DNA of 64,000 bases from assembly GCF_021278965.1 (NCBI RefSeq), contig NZ_CP065589.1:2299001-2363000 (forward strand). Direction: 5' to 3'. The notes below the pieces were generated by a model that saw nothing but the letters and a program-made list of their open reading frames with translations, did no database searches and had not been told where the DNA came from. This DNA is from Chryseobacterium capnotolerans (GTDB lineage Bacteria > Bacteroidota > Bacteroidia > Flavobacteriales > Weeksellaceae). This document shows positions 41,585-49,208 of this stretch, piece after piece. The position numbers and the translations under genes are program-made. Positions within the stretch are counted from its first letter, which is position 1. Each line of letters begins with the position of its first letter.

Positions 41585-42763
41585 ATGAAAACAGCATACA
41601 TTGTAAAAGGATTCAGATCAGCAGTAGGAAAAGCACCAAAAGGTTCCCTGCGTTTTACACGTCCTGATGTCATGGCAGCTACCGTTATTGAAAAATTAAT
41701 GGCTGAGCTTCCGCAATTAGATAAAAACAGAATTGATGACCTTATTGTAGGAAATGCAATGCCTGAGGCAGAGCAAGGATTAAACGTAGCTCGTTTGATT
41801 TCCTTAATGGGTCTAAATACAGATAAAGTTCCGGGAGTAACTGTAAACAGATACTGTGCTTCAGGAAGTGAAGCGATTGCTATTGCTTCTGCAAAAATTC
41901 AGGCTGGTATGGCAGATTGTATCATCGCTGGTGGTACAGAATCTATGTCTTACATTCCGATGGGTGGTTATAAGCCGGTTCCGGAAACGGATATTGCAAA
42001 AACAAACCCTGATTATTATTGGGGAATGGGTTACACCGCTGAAGAAGTAGCAAAGCAATATAATATTACCCGAGAAGAACAAGATCAGTTTGCTTTTGAG
42101 TCCCATATGAAAGCTTTAAAAGCGAATCAGGAAGGTAAATTTGCTAACCAGATCGTTCCGATCCCAGTAGAATATAACTTCCTTGATGAAAATCAGAAGA
42201 TTCAGACTAAGAAATTCGATTTCTCTGTAGATGAAGGTCCAAGAGCTGACACTTCTCTGGCAGGTTTAGCTAAACTTAGACCTGTTTTCGCTAACGGAGG
42301 AAGTGTAACAGCTGGAAACTCTTCTCAAATGAGTGACGGTGCTGCTTTCGTTATGGTAATGAGCGAAGAAATGGTAAAAGAATTAGGTCTTGAACCGGAA
42401 GCAAGATTAGTAGCCTATGCTGCTGCTGGTCTTGAGCCTAGAATCATGGGAATGGGACCTGTTTATGCCATTCCAAAAGCTTTAAAACAAGCAGGTCTTG
42501 AACTAAAAGATATTGATTTAATTGAGTTAAACGAAGCTTTTGCATCACAATCGGTAGCAATTAAAAAAGAATTGGGATTAAATCCGGATATCTTAAACGT
42601 AAACGGAGGTGCTATCGCTCTTGGTCATCCACTGGGATGTACAGGAACTAAACTAACTGTTCAGCTTCTTGATGAAATGAGAAGACGTGGCAACAAATAT
42701 GGAATGGTTTCTATGTGCGTTGGAACAGGACAAGGAGCGGCTTCAATTTTTGAACTCTTATAG
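41585..42763 (+). CDS. Acetyl-CoA C-acyltransferase (3-ketoacyl-CoA thiolase)
   Basis: A 392-residue thiolase that releases acetyl-CoA from 3-ketoacyl-CoA. The nucleophile Cys is in VNRYCASGSEAI near residue 91. The conserved histidine block GGAIALGHPLGCTGTK is near 340-355, and the second cysteine is in CVGTGQGAASIFE at the C-terminus. SQMSDGAAFVMV and LIELNEAFASQ are further family marks. In bacteria the thiolase gene normally follows the multifunctional gene directly; here the RAYT cassette of ~670 bp separates them. Confidence 0.95.
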   Translation: MKTAYIVKGFRSAVGKAPKGSLRFTRPDVMAATVIEKLMAELPQLDKNRIDDLIVGNAMPEAEQGLNVARLISLMGLNTDKVPGVTVNRYCASGSEAIAIASAKIQAGMADCIIAGGTESMSYIPMGGYKPVPETDIAKTNPDYYWGMGYTAEEVAKQYNITREEQDQFAFESHMKALKANQEGKFANQIVPIPVEYNFLDENQKIQTKKFDFSVDEGPRADTSLAGLAKLRPVFANGGSVTAGNSSQMSDGAAFVMVMSEEMVKELGLEPEARLVAYAAAGLEPRIMGMGPVYAIPKALKQAGLELKDIDLIELNEAFASQSVAIKKELGLNPDILNVNGGAIALGHPLGCTGTKLTVQLLDEMRRRGNKYGMVSMCVGTGQGAASIFELL

Positions 42764-42795
42764 ACTAAAAGAGTAAAGAATAAAGAGCAAAGACT
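42761..42795 (+). repeat. Left terminal inverted repeat of the four-helix-bundle cassette
   Basis: A 35-bp purine-rich repeat built of AAAGA-like steps (TAGACTAAAAGAGTAAAGAA and on). It begins with the thiolase stop codon TAG. It aligns with the reverse complement of 43155-43188 at about 27 of 35 positions. Confidence 0.75.
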
Positions 42796-42798
42796 ATA

Positions 42799-43155
42799 AT
42801 GAAACATAATTTCAAACATCTTAACATCTGGAAACTGTCCATTGAATTAGCTGATGAAATTTATGGTATTACAGATAGTTTTCCAAAAAACGAAGAATTT
42901 GGACTTAAATCTCAAATTAGAAGATGTACAGTTTCTGTAGCCTCTAATATTTCAGAAGGCTCAAGCAGAAGTTCAACCAAGGATTTTAATCGTTTTTTAG
43001 AAATAAGTATTGGCTCTCTTTATGAATTACAAACTCAAATTATTATTTCGGGCAACAGAAATTATCTTGAAGTTTCTAAAACCGAAAAAATAGAAAATAA
43101 AATCACAGAACTACAGAGAATGATTTCTGGCTTTCAAAAAAATTTAACATTGTAA
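42799..43155 (+). CDS. Four-helix bundle protein (23S rRNA intervening-sequence / S23 family)
   Basis: A 118-residue all-helical protein. The family shows in FKHLNIWKLSIELADEIYG at the N-terminus, LKSQIRRCTVSVASNISEGS at about 36-55, and FNRFLEISIGSLYELQTQI at ~64-82. S23 proteins were found as open frames in 23S rRNA intervening sequences, and related proteins serve as Avd in diversity-generating retroelements. Here it stands alone, bounded by inverted repeats, inside the beta-oxidation operon. Its cellular role is unknown. Confidence 0.88.
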   Translation: MKHNFKHLNIWKLSIELADEIYGITDSFPKNEEFGLKSQIRRCTVSVASNISEGSSRSSTKDFNRFLEISIGSLYELQTQIIISGNRNYLEVSKTEKIENKITELQRMISGFQKNLTL

Positions 43156-43188
43156 GTCTTTATTCTTTTCTCTTTGTTCTTTAATCTA
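43155..43188 (-). repeat. Right terminal inverted repeat of the four-helix-bundle cassette
   Basis: A pyrimidine-rich repeat that is the imperfect inverse of 42761-42795. It starts at the last base of the S23-type gene's stop codon and ends with TAATCTA. Confidence 0.75.
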
Positions 43189-43205
43189 AAAAAACAAAAT
43201 AATAT

Positions 43206-44981
43206 ATGGCTACACTAAAAGGAGGTGAGTTCCTGATCAAGGAAATTCCTGCAAACGAAATTTTCAGTGTTGAAGAACTGAATGAAGAACAAAAAATGCT
43301 TCGTGATTCTGCGAAGGAATTTATAGATAGAGAGGTTGTCCCTCAAAGAGAACGTTTCGAAAAGAAAGATTATGCATTCACAGAAGAAACAATGCGTAAG
43401 CTTGGAGATATGGGAATGTTGGGAATCGCAGTTCCTGAAGAATACGGAGGTCTTGGGATGGGCTTTGTAACTACGATGTTAGCTTGTGATTACATTTCCG
43501 GAACTACAGGATCATTGGCAACGGCGTATGGGGCACACACCGGAATCGGAACCCTGCCTATCGTTCTTTATGGAACTGAAGAGCAAAAGAAAAAATATCT
43601 TCCGGACTTAGCAACAGGAACAAAATTCGGAGCTTATTGCTTAACTGAGCCTGATGCAGGTTCAGATGCGAACTCTGGGAAAACAAGAGCCAAGCTTTCT
43701 GAAGATGGAAAACATTATATCATCAACGGACAGAAAATGTGGATCTCTAATGCAGGTTTTGCTGATACATTCACACTATTCGCTAAAATTGATGATGATA
43801 AAAACATCACTGGTTTTGTAATCAACAGATCTGAATTGGAGAACCCTGAAAGTTTAACTTTCGGTGAAGAAGAACACAAATTAGGTATTCGTGCGTCCTC
43901 TACCCGTCAGGTTTTCTTCAATGATATGAAAGTTCCTGTAGAGAATCTTTTAGGAGAAAGAAACAATGGTTTCAAAATCGCTTTAAATGCATTGAACGTA
44001 GGTCGTATCAAATTAGCGGCTGCTTGTTTAGATGCTCAAAGAAGAATTTTAAACCACTCTATCCAATATTCTAACGAGAGAAAGCAGTTTGGCGTTTCTA
44101 TCTCTACTTTCGGAGCGATCAGAAAGAAACTTGCTGAAATGGCAACCGGAGTTTTCGTAAGTGAGGCTGGTTCTTACAGAGCTGCGAAAAACGTTCAGGA
44201 CAAAATTGACGAATTGGTAGCTGGTGGAATGGATCACCAGGCTGCTGAACTTAAAGGTGTTGAAGAATTCGCTGTAGAATGTTCTATCCTTAAAGTGTTT
44301 GTTTCTGATCTTGCACAGCACACTGCTGATGAAGGTATTCAGGTATACGGAGGTATGGGATTCTCTGAAGATACTCCAATGGAAGCTGCATGGAGAGATT
44401 CAAGAATTTCAAGAATTTATGAAGGGACTAACGAAATCAACAGATTACTAGCTGTAGGAATGCTTATTAAGAGAGCAATGAAAGGTGAATTAGACCTTTT
44501 ATCTCCTGCCATGGCAATCAGCAAAGAATTGATGGGTATTCCTTCTTTTGAAGTTCCTGATTATTCAGCATTCATGAGCGAAGAAAAAGCGATTATCGCT
44601 AACCTTAAGAAAGTATTCCTTATGGTTTCTGGAGCGGCTCTTCAAAAGTATATGATGGATATCGAAAAGCAACAACATTTATTATTGAATGCTTCTGAGA
44701 TCCTTAACCAAATCTATATGGCAGAATCTGCAGTATTAAGAGCTGAAAAACACTTCTCCCCTGATTCTGTAGAAGCAGCGATGGCTCAATTGAACCTTTA
44801 CAAGGCTGTTGAGAAAATCATTGTAGCCGCTAAAGAAGGAATTATTTCTTTCGCTGAAGGAGATGAGCAGAGAATGATGCTTTCAGGATTAAGAAGATTC
44901 ACTAAGTATACTAATCATCCAAATGTAGTAGCATTAACTGAAAAAGTAGCTGCTCACTATATTGAAAAAGGAGCTTATTAG
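43206..44981 (+). CDS. Acyl-CoA dehydrogenase
   Basis: A 591-residue FAD enzyme performing the first step of beta-oxidation. N-terminal helical domain (LNEEQKMLRDSAKEFIDREV), middle domain with AYCLTEPDAGSDANSGKTRA for FAD/substrate contact, and C-terminal domain with RKQFGVSISTFGAIRKKLAEM. The YGGMGFSEDTPMEAAWRDSRISRIYEGTNEINR segment carries the likely catalytic glutamate (YEGTNE). An extra ~170-residue helical C-terminus makes it VLCAD-like, longer than the ~380-residue short forms. It is the last gene of the MarR-controlled operon and is followed by a strong terminator. Confidence 0.95.
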   Translation: MATLKGGEFLIKEIPANEIFSVEELNEEQKMLRDSAKEFIDREVVPQRERFEKKDYAFTEETMRKLGDMGMLGIAVPEEYGGLGMGFVTTMLACDYISGTTGSLATAYGAHTGIGTLPIVLYGTEEQKKKYLPDLATGTKFGAYCLTEPDAGSDANSGKTRAKLSEDGKHYIINGQKMWISNAGFADTFTLFAKIDDDKNITGFVINRSELENPESLTFGEEEHKLGIRASSTRQVFFNDMKVPVENLLGERNNGFKIALNALNVGRIKLAAACLDAQRRILNHSIQYSNERKQFGVSISTFGAIRKKLAEMATGVFVSEAGSYRAAKNVQDKIDELVAGGMDHQAAELKGVEEFAVECSILKVFVSDLAQHTADEGIQVYGGMGFSEDTPMEAAWRDSRISRIYEGTNEINRLLAVGMLIKRAMKGELDLLSPAMAISKELMGIPSFEVPDYSAFMSEEKAIIANLKKVFLMVSGAALQKYMMDIEKQQHLLLNASEILNQIYMAESAVLRAEKHFSPDSVEAAMAQLNLYKAVEKIIVAAKEGIISFAEGDEQRMMLSGLRRFTKYTNHPNVVALTEKVAAHYIEKGAY

Positions 44982-45005
44982 TCTTTATACCATAAATTTG
45001 ATTTC

Positions 45006-45034
45006 AAAACGCCCCATTTCGGGGCGTTTTTCTT
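45006..45034 (+). terminator. Terminator of the beta-oxidation operon
   Basis: AAAACGCCCC (45006-45015) pairs with GGGGCGTTTT (45021-45030) around ATTTC, and more T follow. It lies 24 bp after the acyl-CoA dehydrogenase stop. Confidence 0.92.
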
Positions 45035-45123
45035 ATTTATTCATTTGAACGCAAATCTTGAACAATTCCAATATTTTTTCCTAAATTTATTATAACTAAA
45101 CCATTAACTCAAAATACAAACCT

Positions 45124-45459
45124 ATGGGAAAATTTATTATTTCTAAAAGAACCAATGGCGAATTCCATTTCAATCTTAAAGCCGGGAATGGCCAGGTCAT
45201 TCTAACAAGCCAGGGATACAGTACCAAACCATCTTGTGAAAACGGAATCAGTTCTGTAAAAACCAACTCTCAGGAAGATGCTAAATTTGAAAGGAACACG
45301 GCCAGAGACGGCAGGTGTTACTTCAATCTTAAAGCCGGAAACGGACAAATCATCGGAACCAGTCAAATGTATGAATCAGACAATGGCATGGAAAACGGAA
45401 TAGAATCCGTAAAAAATAACGCTCCTAATGCTCCTGTAGAGGATGAAACGAATTTCTAG
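45124..45459 (+). CDS. YegP family protein with two DUF1508 repeats
   Basis: A 111-residue protein made of two tandem ~48-residue DUF1508 units: GEFHFNLKAGNGQVILTSQGY...CENGISSVKTN and GRCYFNLKAGNGQIIGTSQMY...MENGIESVKNN. YegP folds into a symmetric beta-alpha domain pair; its function is unknown. It is full length with a polar acidic tail (APVEDETNF). A terminator hairpin (AAAATGTCTTA at 45482-45492 with 45499-45509) follows, making it a single-gene unit. Confidence 0.92.
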   Translation: MGKFIISKRTNGEFHFNLKAGNGQVILTSQGYSTKPSCENGISSVKTNSQEDAKFERNTARDGRCYFNLKAGNGQIIGTSQMYESDNGMENGIESVKNNAPNAPVEDETNF

Positions 45460-45481
45460 AATAATTGTAAATAATCTTTAT

Positions 45482-45515
45482 AAAAATGTCTTATTTTTTT
45501 AAGGCATTTTTTATT
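45482..45515 (+). terminator. Terminator of the YegP gene
   Basis: AAAATGTCTTA (45482-45492) and TAAGGCATTTT (45499-45509) pair with one G-T. A T tract lies in the loop and after the stem. Confidence 0.65.
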
Positions 45516-45539
45516 TTTGTACTCTATTTTCATAGAAAA

Positions 45540-45986
45540 ATGACAAAAGAAGAATTACTCAATAAAGCGATAAAGATTGCCGATAAGGCTCATAAAGGAC
45601 AAACTGATAAATACCACGCTCCTTACATTGGCCACGTTATGCGTGTCATGGAATACGGGAAAACAATTGATGAAAAAATTGTGGGTATACTGCATGATGT
45701 TGTAGAAGATCATCCACTGGAATTCAGTCTTGATTATTTAAGAACAGAGGGCTTTCCTGAATACATTATTTTCGCCATCAGCTGCCTTACTAAATTTGAT
45801 CCGGAAGAAGATTATGATGACTTCATTAAGAGAACAGAAAGATCTCTTCTTGCAGTCGCAGTAAAAATTAATGATCTTCGCGACAATATGGACCTTAGAA
45901 GAGTAAACCGTGAGCTTACTCCTAAGGACATTAAAAGGTTTAATAAATATCTTAAAGCCTACCGTTATCTGATAGAAAAATATTAA
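45540..45986 (+). CDS. HD-domain (RelA/SpoT-hydrolase-like) phosphohydrolase
   Basis: A 148-residue protein starting at ATG 45540 (MTKEELLNKAIKIADKAHKGQ). It resembles the single-domain RelA/SpoT hydrolase fold (Mesh1-like / HD_4): AHKGQTDKYHAPYIGHVMRVM gives the first His, VGILHDVVEDHP the HD pair, and VAVKINDLRDNMDL the final Asp. Such proteins may hydrolyse (p)ppGpp or related nucleotides, but the assignment is by fold only. A TATTTTTG promoter element is at 45512-45519, 20 bp before the start. Its 3' end overlaps the convergent DUF2490 gene by 4 bp. Confidence 0.85.
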   Translation: MTKEELLNKAIKIADKAHKGQTDKYHAPYIGHVMRVMEYGKTIDEKIVGILHDVVEDHPLEFSLDYLRTEGFPEYIIFAISCLTKFDPEEDYDDFIKRTERSLLAVAVKINDLRDNMDLRRVNRELTPKDIKRFNKYLKAYRYLIEKY

Positions 45987-46698
45987 TCTGCACCAGGGAA
46001 ATCATATGTTTTTACCTCATGGTCTGTGCCATCAATGTTGATGTTCAAAGCCAGGTAGATAAAATGTAGATTTTTATTTCCTTTGGCTTCAAATTCGCGC
46101 TGCCAAAGGTATCCGCTTACAATTCCAAAGTAATCATCGATCTGATAGCCGAAACCGCCATAGACTCTGTTTCTCGCAAAAGTAGGCTTCATCGGGGTTA
46201 CCAGGAAAAGTTCATCATAAGCATTCGCAAAGACAGTCCCTTTTTTGATCGTTTTAGAGTTTAAAGGAACACTTATATTCAGACGATAACGGTAACGCAT
46301 TCTTTGAGAAGTCTGATCTGTTTGTGGTTCATAAAACCAACTTTTTTCCACACGAAAACGGTTCTCAAACTTCACAATCCCTTTTTAACATCAATGATAT
46401 CCTGAAGCCAAACCCTAAACTCTTCTCTGCTTAATTTTTTATCCTTGTAATTCACATACCTTCCAAGTCCCACAAATGGTTTATGATTCTTGGTAAGATT
46501 ATACCCTAATCCCCCTTTTATTTCATAATAATCAGGATAGGTATAATCTTCGTTACCTCTCAACTGCCCTTCTCCATACATGAAAAACTTAGGATGAAAC
46601 TTGTAGGTTAAAGTCACTGCATTGAAGCTGGAAATGTGTTCCTGTGCTTTGAAGAAAGATAGACTAAGAAGTAGACTTAAACCTAGAAAACGTTTCAT
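45983..46698 (-). pseudogene. DUF2490 outer-membrane-like protein, interrupted by a frameshift
   Basis: Two frames form one DUF2490 protein of about 239 residues: signal peptide KRFLGLSLLLSLSFFKAQ, then beta-barrel-type strands (AVTLTYKFHPKFFMYGEGQLRG, KPFVGLGRYVNY). They join across the CCC/TTTTT run at 46379-46386 if one base is added, restoring IDVKKGIVKFENRFRVEK. DUF2490 proteins are predicted outer-membrane barrels of unknown function in Bacteroidota. Start chosen at the ATG at 46698 where the signal peptide begins. Frame break is likely a sequencing artefact. Confidence 0.82.
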
Positions 46699-46769
46699 AA
46701 AAAATTTTTGCAAATTTAATTTTTTTAACAATTTGTTAATATTAACTTTCATTAATATTAGATTAACAC

Positions 46770-48581
46770 TTACTTCATATTAATTGTGTATGAAAAACCA
46801 ATATGGAACCACCTTTGCGGCATTTCAACCCCAAATGCTTCCGTATATTTTGTATTGGTGATATTATTCACTAAAACATACACGGAATAGTCTTTTTATA
46901 AAAGCTTAATTTATCATCCAAAAGATGGTAGCTTCCTAAATTCATTCTCTCATTATATCTGTACACCAATTCATTGGTAAAACCACCAAGAAATTTTGTT
47001 TCCAGCTTACCAATGATCTGATGCTTCAGGTTATCCAAGATATATCTTGAAGTCCATTCATTAGGTTCCTGATATTTGCTGTCAATATAGGTATATCCAG
47101 CTGTAGGTTTCAGCCAGTTTGTTATCTTATAGCTAATCTCTGCTTCCACACCTTTCACCTTGATATCTCCAACATTTGCAGCTAACCAGGTTAAATCTTT
47201 GGGATCCTTTTTAAGCCAATCAATAGAATTCTTTGAATCCCTTAAGAATCCGCTCACCTTTGCCAAGACCTTCCTATTCTGGTATTGATATCCTATTTCT
47301 GACGAAATCGCATTTTCAGGTTGCAGACCAGGGTTTCCACGTTCCGTAGGGCTTATATAATAAAGTTCCGTGAAGGTAGGAACACGATGTACTTTTGCAA
47401 TATTTCCGTAAATCTTACTGTTAGGATTGAAATTATATCCCACATCCAGGCCGGGATAGAAAAAGTTTCCTTCTTTAGAATAATTAGCCCATGAAATTCC
47501 GGGGCTGATGTTTAGTTTTTTATCTAATAATGAGAAATGGTGTTCAAAGAAAACCTGAGAAACAAAACGATTTGGATTACCTAAGTTGCTGCTTACCAGA
47601 AACTCTTTTCTCAGTTCCACCCCCACTCCGGTAGTTCCTAGTCCCCATTGGTAACTGGAATTCACTTCACCACCTACATTATTCCCAATGTGCATATTTC
47701 TGTAAAAAGAAGGATCTTGTCTTTTATAAAGGTACATATCCTGCCCTCTTCTCCAATATACATTAGAATTAATTTTTAATTTCCCAAAAGTCTGTTGATG
47801 TGCAATACTTATAACGGAAGCCTGCATTTCTTCATATTGATCTACAGCCGTTTTAGAAGCATAAAACCCATTAGCACCGAATTTCTTTTCCGAAAAACCA
47901 GCCTGAAGTCTCAGATCTCCATTTTTAATATTCAGTTTTCCCTGATAGAATACATTTCTGATTTCATAATCAGTATTATACATATAGCCTTCTGATCCTG
48001 AAGTATTGGCCTGAAGGGTATTGGAAAACTTTTCATTTCCCATCTGGGCATTAAAGCCTAATCTATAAGAACTATAATCACCCCCTTCCGCAGTGATTTT
48101 AACCTTTTTTCCTATTCCTGGTTTGGTAATCACATTAATGACTCCTGCATAGGCATTTTGACCAAAACGTCTGGCAGCAGGGCCCTTGATGATCTCTATT
48201 TTTTCCACATCCTCCAGATCAACTGGAATATTCATAGAATTGTGTCCGGTCTGAGAATCATTGACTCTAACCCCGTTTAATAATAGCAAAACCTGTTCAA
48301 AGGAACTTCCCCGGAAACTGATATCACTCTGAACTCCATTAGACCCTCTCCTTCTGATATCCATACCCGGAACCTGCTGAAGAATTTCATCAATACTTTT
48401 GGAGGGTGCATTGGCAATTTCTTCTTTGGTGATAACCGTAATATTCTGGTTGGCACTTTTGTAAGGTGTAGAGATAAATTTCCCCTGAAATTCAATATTT
48501 TCAATATCTGTAGTTTTCTCCTGAGCCTGTACCCAAAGCAGAGATCCCAGAAAAAAAAGCACTTCCTATCTTTTTGATCAT
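46770..48581 (-). pseudogene. TonB-dependent receptor, interrupted near both ends by frameshifts
   Basis: The central frame encodes a TonB-dependent outer-membrane receptor. Plug domain: NITVITKEEIANAPSKSIDEILQQVPG, FRGSSFEQVLLLLNGVRVND, VEKIEIIKGPAARRFGQNAYAGVINVITKPG. Barrel follows. The signal peptide (MIKKIGSAFFLGSLLWVQAQ, from ATG 48581) is out of frame because the A run at 48551-48558 has eight rather than seven bases. The last ~40 residues (YSVYVLVNNITNTKYTEAFG ... INMK) are out of frame because the T run at 46893-46897 lacks one base. Corrected length about 603 residues. Substrate could be a siderophore or cobalamin; not determinable. A promoter element TACTTTTG lies just upstream on the minus strand. 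Confidence 0.87.
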
Positions 48582-48663
48582 AACCGTTTCCGTAGTTTCT
48601 TTTAACAAGGTTCAAAAGTAAGGGAGTTCATGAAGACAGGCAAATGATACTTGTCATAAAAAA

Positions 48664-48692
48664 AGACGCAGCCTGAATGCTGCGTCTATGTT
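48664..48692 (-). terminator. Terminator-like hairpin upstream of the TonB receptor gene
   Basis: AGACGCAGC and GCTGCGTCT flank a 6-nt loop. On the minus strand T7 follows; on the plus strand ATGTTTTTT follows. No gene is known to end here in either direction. The rest of the gap up to 49034 is AT-rich without a recognised gene. Confidence 0.55.
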
Positions 48693-49016
48693 TTTTGAGG
48701 GAGGTTTCTATCTTTTTCTCATTAAATGTGTAACTAGATCTCTGAATAATTTTCTCATTTCTATATTACATATTTATGAATACAATTTTAAATAATTTTA
48801 AAACATAAAACAATACCCAGATAAAAAAACATGTTAAAAGATCAAAAACTGTTTAAAATTCAATAAAAACACAGTGCAAAAAGAAAATAATTCCACAAAA
48901 AATATTTTAAATTACCTTTTTTTGAGTGCCCTATTGTGGTACCTAATGTCCTATTTTTATTTTTTGATATACAATTTTAGTAACAGGAGAAGCATATAAT
49001 TTTCGCTAAAAATTCG

Positions 49017-49024
49017 TAATTTTG
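49017..49024 (+). promoter_or_regulatory. Promoter -7 element upstream of uvrA
   Basis: TAATTTTG matches TAnnTTTG. No TTG lies at the expected -33 distance. The predicted leader before uvrA is about 175 nt and holds the coupled open frame at 49035-49208. Confidence 0.45.
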
Positions 49025-49034
49025 TGGGTCTTAA

Positions 49035-49208
49035 TTTTACAGCGAGAACATTCTTTTTCAACTGTATCTTTGGCAGCATTTTTACAAACAGCCGCCTCAC
49101 TCAGATGAATACGAAGATATGTTGAAAGTTCGAATTGATGACGCCCGGAATATTCCGGGAAACACCATTAAACTGGCAGTTTACAACACTGTACAGTTGT
49201 TTTTATGA
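49035..49208 (+). CDS. Possible small upstream open frame or gene remnant overlapping the uvrA start
   Basis: A frame of 57 codons without an early ATG reads in part FQLYLWQHFYKQPPHSDEYE and DDARNIPGNTIKLAVYNTVQ. Its residue pattern looks like a real protein, unlike the other frames here. Its TGA overlaps the uvrA ATG as ATGA, the standard form of coupled genes. Either it is the end of a gene whose start has been lost, or a non-ATG-started leader frame. I do not recognise the family. The evidence is suggestive only. Confidence 0.3.
   Translation, partial: FYSENILFQLYLWQHFYKQPPHSDEYEDMLKVRIDDARNIPGNTIKLAVYNTVQLFL

Noticed and set aside
46372..46752. DUF2490 halves as two coupled genes with an ATGA-type overlap
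   Set aside because: The second half has no start signal of its own and continues the barrel domain; one added base fuses them cleanly.
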